From contig NZ_AP028947.1 of assembly GCF_036323495.1 (NCBI RefSeq), positions 2,852,001-2,916,000 of the forward strand: a stretch of DNA of 64,000 nucleotides, read 5' to 3'. The notes beneath the pieces are model-generated. The model was given only the letters and a program-made list of their open reading frames with translations. It was not told where the DNA came from and made no database searches. Each line of letters begins with the position of its first letter. The first letter of the stretch is position 1. The stretch is from Limnobacter thiooxidans. Lineage in GTDB: Bacteria; Pseudomonadota; Gammaproteobacteria; Burkholderiales; Burkholderiaceae_B. A program made the translations under genes and the position numbers. Shown one piece after another: positions 53,709-64,000 of this stretch.

Positions 53709-55019
53709 TTATTCAGCTTGGTCTTTTGCGCTGTCAGATTCGCTGATTGGCGTGGCCAGAATTTTATCAATCCGTTTCTGGTCCATGTCCACCACTTCGA
53801 AACGCCAGCCCTGCCATTCCACCACTTCACCCGTGCTGGGCAAGCGTCCGGAAAGCAACATGACCATGCCGCTCAGGGTGTGGTAACGGCCTTTCTCTTC
53901 CTCGGGTACACTCTTGATGTTCAGGGTGTCTTTCAGTTCAAGAATGGCGATAGCACCATCCAGCAGCCAGGAACCATCTTCCCGTTGCACCGCCCAAGAG
54001 TCTTCCTTGTTGTGGGGCGTGAATTCACCCGTGAGTGCTTCCATCAGGTCATGAAGCGTCACAATGCCTTCGAGTTCGCCGTACTCATCAATCACAAAGG
54101 CAATGTCCATGTTGTTGCTGCGGAACTGAGTCAGCAATTCCATGCCTGTCAGGGTTTCAGGCACAAATACGCACTGCTGCAAATTGGACGCGAAATCAGG
54201 CATTTCACCTTGCGCGGCATAGGCCAGGGCCTGCTTGGCGTGAATCACACCAATCAGATTGTCCAGATTGCCATCAACCACCGGGAAACGGGAATACTGC
54301 GACTCAATGACCCGCTTCAGGTTTTCTTCCTGCGGCAAACGAATGTCCAGGTACAGTACATCCGAACGCGGAATCATCAAGGAACCCAGCTGGCGATCGT
54401 CCAAGCGGAACACATTGCGCAACATGGTGTGCTCGCTACTTTCGATGACGCCTGACACAGAACCTTCGTCCAGCATGGCGTGAATTTCTTCTTCAGTCAC
54501 GCCGTTGTCCATGTTTTCTTTCACACCCATCATGCGCAGCAAGCTGCGGGTAGAAAATGACAGGAACATCACGAACGGGCGGGTTGCAATGGCCAGAATA
54601 TGCATGGGGCGGGCCACCAGGCGCGCAATGGCCTCTGGGTTAAGCTGGCCCAAACGCTTGGGCACCAGTTCGCCGACCACAATGGCCACATAAGTCACGC
54701 CGATCACCACGATGGCTGTGGAAACAACATCCGTCAGGGCCACTTCCAGGCCAAAAGTTTGAAGCCAAAGCGCCAATGGCTTTGCAAGCACAGCTTCACC
54801 CACAATACCGCTGAGCACACCGATCGAGGTAATGCCGATTTGCACTGTGGACAAAAACTTGGTGGGATCTTCCGACAATTTGACAGCTACTGCTGCTGAT
54901 TTATCGCCTTCTGCCGCTAACTTCACCAAACGAGCCTTACGGGCCGTCACCAATGCGATTTCCGACATGGCAAACAGGCCATTGGTCACAATCAAACCTA
55001 ACAGGATCAGCACTTCCAT
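53709..55019 (-). CDS. CNNM/CorC-type transporter (DUF21-CBS-CorC_HlyC)
   Basis: The 436-residue protein has a DUF21 membrane domain of three to four helices (about 1-185; LILLGLIVTNGLFAMSEIALVTARKARL), a CBS pair (about 205-335; MIPRSDVLYLDIRLP, IAFVIDEYGELEGIVTLHDLMEAL) and a CorC_HlyC domain (about 350-425). Annotated as hemolysins historically, the family is linked to Mg or other divalent cation export. It stands alone. Confidence 0.9.
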   Translation of the reverse strand: MEVLILLGLIVTNGLFAMSEIALVTARKARLVKLAAEGDKSAAVAVKLSEDPTKFLSTVQIGITSIGVLSGIVGEAVLAKPLALWLQTFGLEVALTDVVSTAIVVIGVTYVAIVVGELVPKRLGQLNPEAIARLVARPMHILAIATRPFVMFLSFSTRSLLRMMGVKENMDNGVTEEEIHAMLDEGSVSGVIESSEHTMLRNVFRLDDRQLGSLMIPRSDVLYLDIRLPQEENLKRVIESQYSRFPVVDGNLDNLIGVIHAKQALAYAAQGEMPDFASNLQQCVFVPETLTGMELLTQFRSNNMDIAFVIDEYGELEGIVTLHDLMEALTGEFTPHNKEDSWAVQREDGSWLLDGAIAILELKDTLNIKSVPEEEKGRYHTLSGMVMLLSGRLPSTGEVVEWQGWRFEVVDMDQKRIDKILATPISESDSAKDQAE

Positions 55020-55221
55020 GCTTGTTCTCCCTGGTTGGTGAACGCAACAATGCCATCAAACCTTACGCTTGAATGGGCGGTATCAGACTGGAGAAACTGC
55101 GCGTGAGGATGCGCGAAAGACTCAATGAGGGGGGTTGCCAATGAAGGCGTGGTGAAGTTTGAACAACTTCGACAACTGGAACTATCCATAAACGGTCGGG
55201 AAAGGCCCGAGCACTCCTGTA

Positions 55222-55265
55222 AGAAAAAAACACCGCCTAATCGTACAAAGACGACGGGGCGGTGT
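55222..55265 (-). terminator. Rho-independent terminator of thiC
   Basis: ACACCGCC and GGCGGTGT (55230-55237, 55258-55265) form the stem. On the minus strand a T-run follows, just after the thiC stop. Confidence 0.85.
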
Positions 55266-55283
55266 CAATTTTTCTTTTAAAAA

Positions 55284-57455
<2,172 letters not shown>

Positions 57456-57467
57456 TCACGCAATTTC

Positions 57468-58028
57468 ATGGGCAACAGACTCAGTTCAATCACCACCCGC
57501 ACTGGCGACGACGGCACCACCGGGCTGGCCGACGGCAGCCGTTTGGCGAAAAACGACCTGCGGGTGCACGCCATGGGCGACGTGGACGAGCTGAACTCGC
57601 ACCTTGGCCTCATTTTGACCGAACCGTTGCCGGAAAGACTGGCCACTGAGCTGACCCGCATTCAACATGACCTGTTCGACCTGGGCGCTGCCCTGTGCAT
57701 GCCGGGCTTTGATGTGTTTCCACCGCAAGCCGTGGCCCGCCTTGAAGACCTGATCAAGGAATTCAACGAACCACTGCCCCGCCTGGAAGAATTTATTTTG
57801 CCCGGTGGCAGCAAGGCCTCGGCTTACACCCACATTGCGCGCACGGTGTGTCGCCGGGCAGAACGCGTGCTGGTGGACTTGAACCAGAAATCAGAGTTGC
57901 CCAAAGACCTGTTGCTTTATTTGAACCGTTTGTCTGATTTTTTGTTTGTGGCCTCGCGCTGGATTCACCACAAAAAGGGTGTGCGCGATGTGCAATGGAA
58001 AAAAGGCTTCAACCGACCCCAAGAATAA
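57468..58028 (+). CDS. Cob(I)alamin adenosyltransferase, PduO type
   Basis: The ATG at 57468 (MGNRLSSITTRTGDDGTTGL) gives 186 residues. The ATP-binding N-terminal motif TRTGDDGTTGLADGSR, VDELNSHLG and the helix RTVCRRAERVLVDL are diagnostic of PduO-type enzymes. It transfers adenosyl from ATP to cob(I)alamin. It is divergent from thiC and has no visible cobalamin genes nearby, which fits salvage. Confidence 0.93.
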   Translation: MGNRLSSITTRTGDDGTTGLADGSRLAKNDLRVHAMGDVDELNSHLGLILTEPLPERLATELTRIQHDLFDLGAALCMPGFDVFPPQAVARLEDLIKEFNEPLPRLEEFILPGGSKASAYTHIARTVCRRAERVLVDLNQKSELPKDLLLYLNRLSDFLFVASRWIHHKKGVRDVQWKKGFNRPQE

Positions 58029-58082
58029 GCCGGATTCAGGCTGGCCAGGTGCTCCCGAAGGGATGCACCGTGCAAACAATAA

Positions 58083-60146
58083 CTACTTGAACTCCGCCTT
58101 TTCGATTGAATCAGACGTTTCTTGATCGATCTTTTCGGTTTCTTTGGGTGGGTAGAAAAACTCACGCGGTGAAGCAAAAAACCGCTTGGCAATTCGCCCG
58201 GCCAGTGAAAGACTTTCCAGTTTGCGAACCCCGCGCGCGCGCAGCGCCGTGAAAAACGCCAGGCTAAAGCTGACCCCCAGGTTCACCATGCCAATCAGAA
58301 GCACACCGGCCACTGCAATGGCCACGTCCAGCCCGCTGACCAGGAATTCCTGCGCCTGAAAGCCATAGGCCATGTTGGCCGCCGCAAAAGTAATGTGGCG
58401 TATGTCAATCGGCAAGCCCAGGATCAAACCCACAAAGCCAGCCGAGCCCAACATGCAACCGAAGAAAAAGTTGCCAGCCAATGCGCCTGTGTGTTTGCTC
58501 AGGTAGTCAGCCAGTTTGTTCAAACGCACTACGCCAAGTTGATTGCGCAGCCAGGGTACTTTGCGAATTCTGTCGGGCACACGGTAATAAATTGACAGGT
58601 TGTCGTAGTAGCCCGCAATAACACCAGCCAGAAACAGGAATACCCCGGCGATGGCCGCATGTGGCAAAGCCGCCGACAGCAAAGGGTGCAATTCCATCAA
58701 CATCTTCTCGCCCTTTTCAAGCTCAATCGGGGGCGAGCTTAACAGCACCGTCAGTGCCAGCGCCACGATCGTCGCGGTGGCAAATGCAGGCAGCACATTC
58801 CCCCAGATCGAGATGAATTGCGTACGTGCGACCTGGGTGATCAATTCAACCACCCGTTCTGCAGAGCTTAGCCTGCCATTGGCCGCATCCACAGCCGATG
58901 CAATTCGGGCTGCCGTCATGGCAGGCTGCTTGGTTGCAATCGTAAAGCCCAGCAAGTGAATCACCACAAAACCAATGCCGTAATTCAAACTGAAAAACAC
59001 CGCTTCCCAGAAGGGTGGCAAGTGCCAACCCGATATCACTGCCTTGAACAGGGACAGAAACGCAATAATGACCCCGGCCCCCATGGCCGCACGGGCCATT
59101 TTCCAGTATTCGGAACGGGTTTCAGTGGCATATTTTTCACCCGACTGACTGGCATGTTCCGTAATGCGAAGCGCCAGTTTGTCGGTCAGGCCTCGCCACA
59201 GGTCACTGATCGAGTGCTTGCGGTTTTCTTCACGGGTCAATGTACAAAAAAACTGGACACAGGTGGCTACACGGTCTTCTGTGGGTAGAGCCCCCAGTAG
59301 TTGAAGCAACCTGCGCATTCGGTTGATCGACTGTTCCAGCCGAATCAACTGCATGCTCAAAGTGACCGAAATACCGTGTACGCGGGACTGGGCATAGGCC
59401 TTCTTGATCTGCATCTGGCACTGGTCCAGAAGCACATCAAGGTGATCTCCCAACGCGTTCAAAGGCTCCATATTGCTGAGTTTCTGGTGCGCCTGCGCAA
59501 TCATGTTGCGAAGCTCCAGGTGTTGCTCCACAAATGGCGAGGTATGCCGCTCGGCAATGCCCAGGCAGCGAACCACTTCGGAATCAATACCCAAGGCGGC
59601 AATTCTCACGGCGAGCATTTCCATGGCTTCCAGCATTTCGTGCTGAATGCGCTTCCACAAGGGGATTGCCGGGTCCAGCCACTCAAGCACGGCAAACAGC
59701 CGGGCCCAACTGGCCACGCTGATGGCTTCAAGCCACTCGTGGTCGTCTGCCTTGGTAAACATCAGGCTAAGGGATTCCCGCACAGTCTTGTCCTCAACAG
59801 TGGCGGGTAGCAGGCGCTGGAAAATCCGGTTTTTCATGGCCTGTCCAAAGGACTCGTTGCCAAGAATACCCAGTTCAGCAAAGGTGTAGCGGTAACGGGA
59901 TTCGTTCAGAAACTGCTCAAGATAAGCCTTGACCTGCAGGCGCAATGCAGCGGAATGCTCGAGTGCCTCCACCAGCATTGAAAACCGCCGCTCAATTTCA
60001 AAGTCAGAACCGGGGGCACCCTCACGGAACCACGCCATGAGGTGACACAGGTGAACAATGTCTGCCTCGTGTTCATTGTCAGGTCCCATTCCATTAAGAA
60101 TGGTCAGCAGCGCACCGCGGATGTTGTAGTTCGGGTTCATTGCCAT
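58083..60146 (-). CDS. Gcr-type membrane protein (annotated as site-specific recombinase, PF10136 type)
   Basis: The 687-residue protein has a soluble helical N-terminal half and at least five membrane helices in the C-terminal half (LLGFTIATKQPAMTAARIASA; AIAGVFLFLAGVIAGYYDNLSIYY; ALAGNFFFGCMLGSAGFVGLILGLP). It matches proteins labelled site-specific recombinase after Neisseria Gcr. The membrane topology and absence of recombinase catalytic motifs argue against that function; the true role is unknown. Confidence 0.75.
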   Translation of the reverse strand: MAMNPNYNIRGALLTILNGMGPDNEHEADIVHLCHLMAWFREGAPGSDFEIERRFSMLVEALEHSAALRLQVKAYLEQFLNESRYRYTFAELGILGNESFGQAMKNRIFQRLLPATVEDKTVRESLSLMFTKADDHEWLEAISVASWARLFAVLEWLDPAIPLWKRIQHEMLEAMEMLAVRIAALGIDSEVVRCLGIAERHTSPFVEQHLELRNMIAQAHQKLSNMEPLNALGDHLDVLLDQCQMQIKKAYAQSRVHGISVTLSMQLIRLEQSINRMRRLLQLLGALPTEDRVATCVQFFCTLTREENRKHSISDLWRGLTDKLALRITEHASQSGEKYATETRSEYWKMARAAMGAGVIIAFLSLFKAVISGWHLPPFWEAVFFSLNYGIGFVVIHLLGFTIATKQPAMTAARIASAVDAANGRLSSAERVVELITQVARTQFISIWGNVLPAFATATIVALALTVLLSSPPIELEKGEKMLMELHPLLSAALPHAAIAGVFLFLAGVIAGYYDNLSIYYRVPDRIRKVPWLRNQLGVVRLNKLADYLSKHTGALAGNFFFGCMLGSAGFVGLILGLPIDIRHITFAAANMAYGFQAQEFLVSGLDVAIAVAGVLLIGMVNLGVSFSLAFFTALRARGVRKLESLSLAGRIAKRFFASPREFFYPPKETEKIDQETSDSIEKAEFK

Positions 60147-60193
60147 CTTCTGGATACCTATTCCGGAGGCTAGTGTACCCGATGATGCCCCAG

Positions 60194-62011
60194 CTATTTA
60201 CTCCAACTGTCCTTCAGCGTGGTAGTGCGGTTAAACACGGGGGAATTCAAGGTATGGTCTTTCAGATCCGGTACAAAGTAGCCATGCCTTTCAAACTGGT
60301 ACACCGTACCCGACCATGTGTCCTTAAGCCCTGCTTCCAGGTAGGCTTTCACCTCGGTCAGCGACTTGGGGTTCAGGCTGTCCATGAAATTCTTGCCACC
60401 CGCATCCGGATGTTCCTCGGTGAACAGACGGTCGTACAGGCGCACTGTGGCTTCAAGCGCGTGGGCTGAATCGACCCAATGAATATTGCCTTTCACCTTG
60501 TAAGTGTCAGCACCGGGGGTACCTGACTTGCTGTCCAGGAACACATTCGCATGCACGGCGGTCACCTTGCCGTGTTCACCCTTGTCACAACCCGTGCACT
60601 CAATCACGTAACCGTAGCGCAAACGAACCTTGTTACCGGGAAACAGCCGGAAAAACTTCTTCTCGGGATTTTCCTGAAAATCTTCTGCCTCAATCCACAA
60701 GCGCTTGCCGATGGTGAATTGCCGGGTACCCCACTCGGGATGGTGAGGGTGAACAGGCGCGCTGCACTGGTCGGCCCAGTCATCATCCACATTGTCCAGA
60801 ATCAGCGGGATTGGGTCGAGTACAGCCACGGCGCGATGGGCCACCGGGTCCAGCGTGTCACGCAAAGCGCCTTCCAGCACAGAATAGTCAATCCAGGAAT
60901 CCGACTTGGACACACCAATTCGTGCGCAAAACAGCTGAATGGCTTCCGGTGTGTAACCCCGACGACGCAATCCGACGATGGTGGGCATGCGGGGGTCGTC
61001 CCAGCCGCTCAGCTTGTTTTCCGTGACCAGTTGCTGCAATTTGCGTTTGCTGGTGACCACGTAGCTCAGGTTCAAGCGGGCAAATTCGATTTGCTTGGGC
61101 AGAGGTTGGCTCAACAAGGGCTGTAATACGGTGCCATCGGCAGCATTGTGCTGCGCAGCCAGATTGCCCAGCAGCCAATCGTAGAAAGGGCGCTGGTCTT
61201 CGAATTCCAGTGTACAGAATGAGTGGGTAATACGTTCCAGTGCGTCTTCGATTGGGTGTGCGAAGGTGTACATGGGGTAAATGCACCAGTCGTCAGCCGT
61301 TCGGTGGTGAAAAGCGCGCCGAATGCGGTAAATCGCCGGGTCGCGCATGTTCATGTTGGGGCTGGCCATGTCAATTTTGGCACGCAACACAGCAGCGCCA
61401 TCTGGCAGCTCACCGGCACGCATGGCTCGGAAGCGGGCCAGGCTTTCTGCCACAGGACGGTTGCGGAATGGTGAATCTACCCCGGCCTGATTCAAGGTGC
61501 CACGGTTGGCGCGCATGTCATCGGCGTTTTGCTCATCCACATAGGCCAAGCCGGCCTGGATCAGGAATTCAGCCGCCTGGTACATGAATTCAAAATAATC
61601 ACTGGCGTAATACAGGTTGTCGTCGCCAAAATTCTGCCACTTGAAACCCAACCAACTCACGGCGTCCAGGATGGAGTCAGCGAATTCTTCGCTTTCTTTT
61701 TCGGGGTTGGTGTCATCAAACCGCATATGACAAGCCCCGCCGTATTCCTGTGCAAGTCCAAAGTTCACGCAAATGGCCTTGGCATGGCCAACATGCAGGT
61801 AGCCATTGGGCTCGGGCGGAAAACGCAAACGGATGGCAGCGGGGTCAGCGGGTGCACCCTCGTGCACGTCGGCACCACCCGGCTTTCCAGCCCAGGGACG
61901 AACCTGGTATTCGGGCTTTTTCAGATCCGAATCAATGATGTTCCGAAGGAAATTGGAAGCCGGGGCGTTGTCGACCCCAGCGGCGGTGTTTTTGTTTGCA
62001 GAATCAGACAT
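60194..62011 (-). CDS. glnS: Glutaminyl-tRNA synthetase
   Basis: The ATG at 62011 has AGGA seven bases upstream; a GTG two codons earlier is less likely. 605 residues. PPEPNGYLHVGHAKA is the HIGH box, VVTSKRKLQQLV the KMSKS-like loop, and the C-terminal anticodon-binding beta-barrels follow. It charges tRNA-Gln directly. An extra N-terminal stretch of about 20 residues precedes the family start (NFLRNIID). Confidence 0.97.
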   Translation of the reverse strand: MSDSANKNTAAGVDNAPASNFLRNIIDSDLKKPEYQVRPWAGKPGGADVHEGAPADPAAIRLRFPPEPNGYLHVGHAKAICVNFGLAQEYGGACHMRFDDTNPEKESEEFADSILDAVSWLGFKWQNFGDDNLYYASDYFEFMYQAAEFLIQAGLAYVDEQNADDMRANRGTLNQAGVDSPFRNRPVAESLARFRAMRAGELPDGAAVLRAKIDMASPNMNMRDPAIYRIRRAFHHRTADDWCIYPMYTFAHPIEDALERITHSFCTLEFEDQRPFYDWLLGNLAAQHNAADGTVLQPLLSQPLPKQIEFARLNLSYVVTSKRKLQQLVTENKLSGWDDPRMPTIVGLRRRGYTPEAIQLFCARIGVSKSDSWIDYSVLEGALRDTLDPVAHRAVAVLDPIPLILDNVDDDWADQCSAPVHPHHPEWGTRQFTIGKRLWIEAEDFQENPEKKFFRLFPGNKVRLRYGYVIECTGCDKGEHGKVTAVHANVFLDSKSGTPGADTYKVKGNIHWVDSAHALEATVRLYDRLFTEEHPDAGGKNFMDSLNPKSLTEVKAYLEAGLKDTWSGTVYQFERHGYFVPDLKDHTLNSPVFNRTTTLKDSWSK

Positions 62012-62057
62012 CAGCACATCCTGTTGGCGAATGCGCTGATGTTAGCAAAAACAAGGC

Positions 62058-63347
62058 TCAGGCAGCGGCCAAGGCCTCGCCCTTCTTGGAAGAAATTCCA
62101 GTAAATGCAAAATCAAGCTCGGGCTGCTTGCCATTCATGATGGACGCAATTGAGCGACCTGAACCGCAGGAGTGCGTCCAGCCCAGTGTGCCGTGGCCTG
62201 TATTGAGGTACAGGTTGGGGATTTTTGACAAGCCAATGTAGGGCACATTGGAGGGGGTGGCTGGGCGCAAGCCAGTCCAGTACACCGCATTGTCGGGATT
62301 GGCCATGCCGGGGAACAATTCCATCACCCGGCGGGTAATCGCCTTGCAACGCACGTCGTTCAATTCGGTGCTGTAGCCATTCAGTTCAGCTGTACCTGCA
62401 ATGCGCAGCTTGTCACCCAGGCGACTGAAAACCAGTTTGTACTCGTCGTCGGTCAGGCTGACTTGGGGTGCCTTGCTGGCGTCGTCGATTTGCAAGGTGG
62501 CGGAATAGCCCTTGGCCGGATAAATTAGCAAATCCACGCCCAGGTCTTTGACCAGCATGGGGCTGTAGCTGCCCATACAAAGCAAATACTTGTCGGCCTT
62601 CAACACCTGCACTTGACCGTCTGTACCCCGAACCCGAACACCGCTGATCTGACCACCCTCGGTATCCAGCCCCAAAATGGCTGTGTCATAGTGAAACTGA
62701 ACACCCTGGTCTGCACACAACTTGGCCAGATTCTGAGTGAATCGGTGTGCATCGCCGCTTTCATCGGCTTCAGTGAAGGTTGCCCCTGCGATTTTGTCTT
62801 TGACTGAGGCCAGTGCCGGCTCAAGACGAACTGCTTCGTCCGATGTGATCACTTTGCGATCGCAACCGAATTCACGCATGATCTCAGCGGGTTCCAGCGC
62901 ATCATCAAATTCCTGCTGGTTGGTGTAAAAGTGCAGGATGCCCTTGGTCAGGCAGTTGTATTCAATGCCTGTTTCGGCGCGCAATTCCTGAAGCGTGCTG
63001 CGGCTAAACGTACCCAGGTTCACCATCTGAATGATATTGTGGCGGGTTTTTTCGGGCGTGCATTCACGCAAAAACTGCATGCCCCAGCGCCACTGGCGCG
63101 CATCGGCACGCAGACGGAACAACAGGGGTGCGTCTTCTTTCATCAACCACTTCAGCACCTTTTTGGGGGCGCCTGGGTTGGCCCAAGGCTCTGCGTGAGA
63201 AACCGAAATTTGCCCACCATTGGCAAACGAGGTTTCCATGGCGGCTGCGGGTTGACGGTCTACAACAGTGACGTCAAACCCCTCTTTTTTCAAAAACCAG
63301 GCGGAAGTAATGCCGGTAAGACCGGCGCCAAGAACAAGTGCTTTCAT
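62058..63347 (-). CDS. dadA: D-amino acid dehydrogenase
   Basis: The start MKALVLGAGLTGITSAWFL at 63347 gives 429 residues, close to the usual 432. The FAD-binding GxGxxG motif starts the protein; FANGGQISVSHAEPWANPG and the C-terminal GHGTLGWTHSCGSGR are DadA signatures. It oxidises D-alanine and other D-amino acids to keto acids, passing electrons to the respiratory chain. A tandem glycine riboswitch with terminator lies between promoter and gene, so expression should respond to glycine. Confidence 0.94.
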   Translation of the reverse strand: MKALVLGAGLTGITSAWFLKKEGFDVTVVDRQPAAAMETSFANGGQISVSHAEPWANPGAPKKVLKWLMKEDAPLLFRLRADARQWRWGMQFLRECTPEKTRHNIIQMVNLGTFSRSTLQELRAETGIEYNCLTKGILHFYTNQQEFDDALEPAEIMREFGCDRKVITSDEAVRLEPALASVKDKIAGATFTEADESGDAHRFTQNLAKLCADQGVQFHYDTAILGLDTEGGQISGVRVRGTDGQVQVLKADKYLLCMGSYSPMLVKDLGVDLLIYPAKGYSATLQIDDASKAPQVSLTDDEYKLVFSRLGDKLRIAGTAELNGYSTELNDVRCKAITRRVMELFPGMANPDNAVYWTGLRPATPSNVPYIGLSKIPNLYLNTGHGTLGWTHSCGSGRSIASIMNGKQPELDFAFTGISSKKGEALAAA

Positions 63348-63370
63348 GAGGGAAAGGCTCCATGGAACAT

Positions 63371-63409
63371 AAAAAGGGCTTTCGGCAGCCAATGCTGCCT
63401 TGTAGCCCC
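63371..63409 (-). terminator. Expression-platform terminator of the glycine riboswitch
   Basis: On the minus strand GGGGCT pairs with AGCCC around an inner hairpin GGCAGC/GCTGCC, followed by TTTTT. The 5' arm overlaps the closing strand of the second aptamer, so aptamer folding and terminator exclude each other. Confidence 0.75.
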
Positions 63410-63604
63410 TCTCTGTCCATTGGCCTGAAAGATTCACAACGGGTGTGTTGCTTGCCTCTTCGGCGGCTGTGACCACGCAGCAATTGGCCGCGCACAGCGC
63501 TCTCCAGATTTGAATTCCTGAACCTGTACGGAAGCCTGAGCGTTCATGGGGATTGCGCCTACGGCGAACCTGCACAGATACGAGCAGGTTACTCTCCAGA
63601 TTCA
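63406..63604 (-). promoter_or_regulatory. Tandem glycine riboswitch upstream of dadA
   Basis: Two aptamers are visible on the minus strand. The first has TCTGGAGAG, TTCGCCGTAGGCGCAA and GCTCAGGC (about 63604-63516). The second has TCTGGAGAG, GCCGCCGAAGAGGCAA, TTTCAGGC and GGACAGAGAGGGG (63511-63406). These are the conserved glycine aptamer elements in tandem. With the terminator layout, glycine binding should turn dadA on. Confidence 0.92.
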
Positions 63605-63611
63605 GCTTGCA

Positions 63612-63617
63612 ATTGTA
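63612..63617 (-). promoter_or_regulatory. Candidate -10 box of the dadA riboswitch transcript
   Basis: TACAAT on the minus strand, about ten bases before the first aptamer. A weak TGGCTT lies 17 bases upstream as -35. Confidence 0.4.
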
Positions 63618-63661
63618 CTACCGCGAACCTGGAGAAGCCAGTCTAAACCGGTGGCAGTTTG

Positions 63662-64000
63662 TTACTTCTGTTTCAAAGCGTCGCGGATTTCACGCAGCAA
63701 AAGTACATCTTCAGGAGTTGGCGCAGGTGCTGCTGGCGCCTCTTCTTCTTTCTTGACAAGGGCTTGGGTCAGTTTGCTCACCTGACGCACCATCATGAAA
63801 ATAATGAAAGCCAGGATGGTGAAATTGATCAGCACCGAGACAAAGCTGCCATATGCCAACACGGGCACTCCCGCAGCTTTGACGGCAGCAAGGGTCGGCG
63901 CCACGTCAGCCGGAACTTCTGCCAGCGGCAAATACAGATTGGAAAAATCGAGGCTGCCGAATATTCGACCCACCACAGGCATGATCACATCATCGACCAG
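63662..64000 (-). CDS. mscL: Large-conductance mechanosensitive channel (5' end outside window)
   Basis: The 112 codons in the window hold the end of the first helix ([15 protein letters not shown]), the periplasmic loop, the second helix ([22 protein letters not shown]; here [19 protein letters not shown]) and the cytoplasmic bundle ending [16 protein letters not shown]. It is an emergency osmotic release valve of the inner membrane. The first roughly 20-30 residues are beyond the right edge. Confidence 0.95.
   Translation of the reverse strand: MVDDVIMPVVGRIFGSLDFSNLYLPLAEVPADVAPTLAAVKAAGVPVLAYGSFVSVLINFTILAFIIFMMVRQVSKLTQALVKKEEEAPAAPAPTPEDVLLLREIRDALKQK

Noticed and set aside
58083..60146. 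Site-specific recombinase as evidence for a mobile element
   Set aside because: The protein is a multi-pass membrane protein without recombinase catalytic motifs, and the neighbours are housekeeping genes.
62058..63575. Longer dadA start at 63575
   Set aside because: The upstream frame runs through the glycine riboswitch; the FAD motif start at 63347 is the family start.

Overview
The window reads as an ordinary chromosomal stretch from a free-living betaproteobacterium of the order Burkholderiales. A Limnobacter-like organism is my best guess from the protein flavour and gene order (yqgE-ruvX-pyrR-pyrB-pyrC', thiD-thiE-hemL, thiS-thiG-trmB, nadA-nadC), but this is inference, not a database result. 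Coding density is high and genes are often joined by 4-base start/stop overlaps. I see no tRNA, rRNA, prophage or CRISPR array.

Layout. 0-5 kb: a minus-strand cluster of PAS histidine kinase, response regulator, DJ-1/PfpI protein and a nitrate-type ABC transporter (binding protein, permease, ATPase cut by the left edge). 5-9 kb: a lysine/alanine-rich histone-like protein, a flavodoxin-fold quinone reductase, NADP glutamate dehydrogenase and an orphan LuxR-type regulator. 9-15.3 kb: a TetR-TolC-adaptor-RND efflux operon with a palindromic operator candidate. 15.4-18.3 kb: a two-gene operon of an unrecognised 551-residue protein and a secreted protein with one CXXCH haem site. 18.4-23.3 kb: an RluF-like pseudouridine synthase, then a degenerate chemoreceptor-like protein translationally coupled to a PAS-GGDEF-EAL protein. 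23.3-23.9 kb: a gene-free block of tandem repeats and fold-back sequence. 23.9-25.3 kb: queE-queD preceded by a structured RNA with a terminator. 25.3-34.4 kb: algC, DUF1415, apaH, plsC, the pyrimidine cluster with a non-catalytic dihydroorotase, ruvX, yqgE and a photolyase. 34.5-42.6 kb: MAPEG protein, GDSL autotransporter, hemL-thiE-thiD, rubredoxin, a coiled-coil membrane protein and an ArsS-like radical SAM enzyme. 42.7-51.1 kb: thiS-thiG-trmB, a HAMP-GGDEF-EAL protein, nadB, a second palindromic repeat block, and nadA-nadC. 51.3-53.6 kb: three secreted proteins resembling the Caulobacter holdfast-anchor (Hfa, CsgG-type) system. 53.7-64 kb: a CNNM/CorC protein, thiC with a TPP riboswitch, a PduO-type cobalamin adenosyltransferase, a Gcr-type membrane protein, glnS, dadA behind a tandem glycine riboswitch, and mscL cut by the right edge.

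Functional themes: thiamine synthesis is spread over three loci (thiDE, thiSG, riboswitch-controlled thiC); NAD synthesis is split between nadB and nadAC around the palindromic repeat block; cyclic-di-GMP signalling appears twice; and surface attachment is suggested by the Hfa-like genes. The places most worth a second look are the Hfa-like locus, the unknown protein/cytochrome pair, the two fold-back repeat blocks, the RNA before queE, and a QueD homologue without any cysteine.
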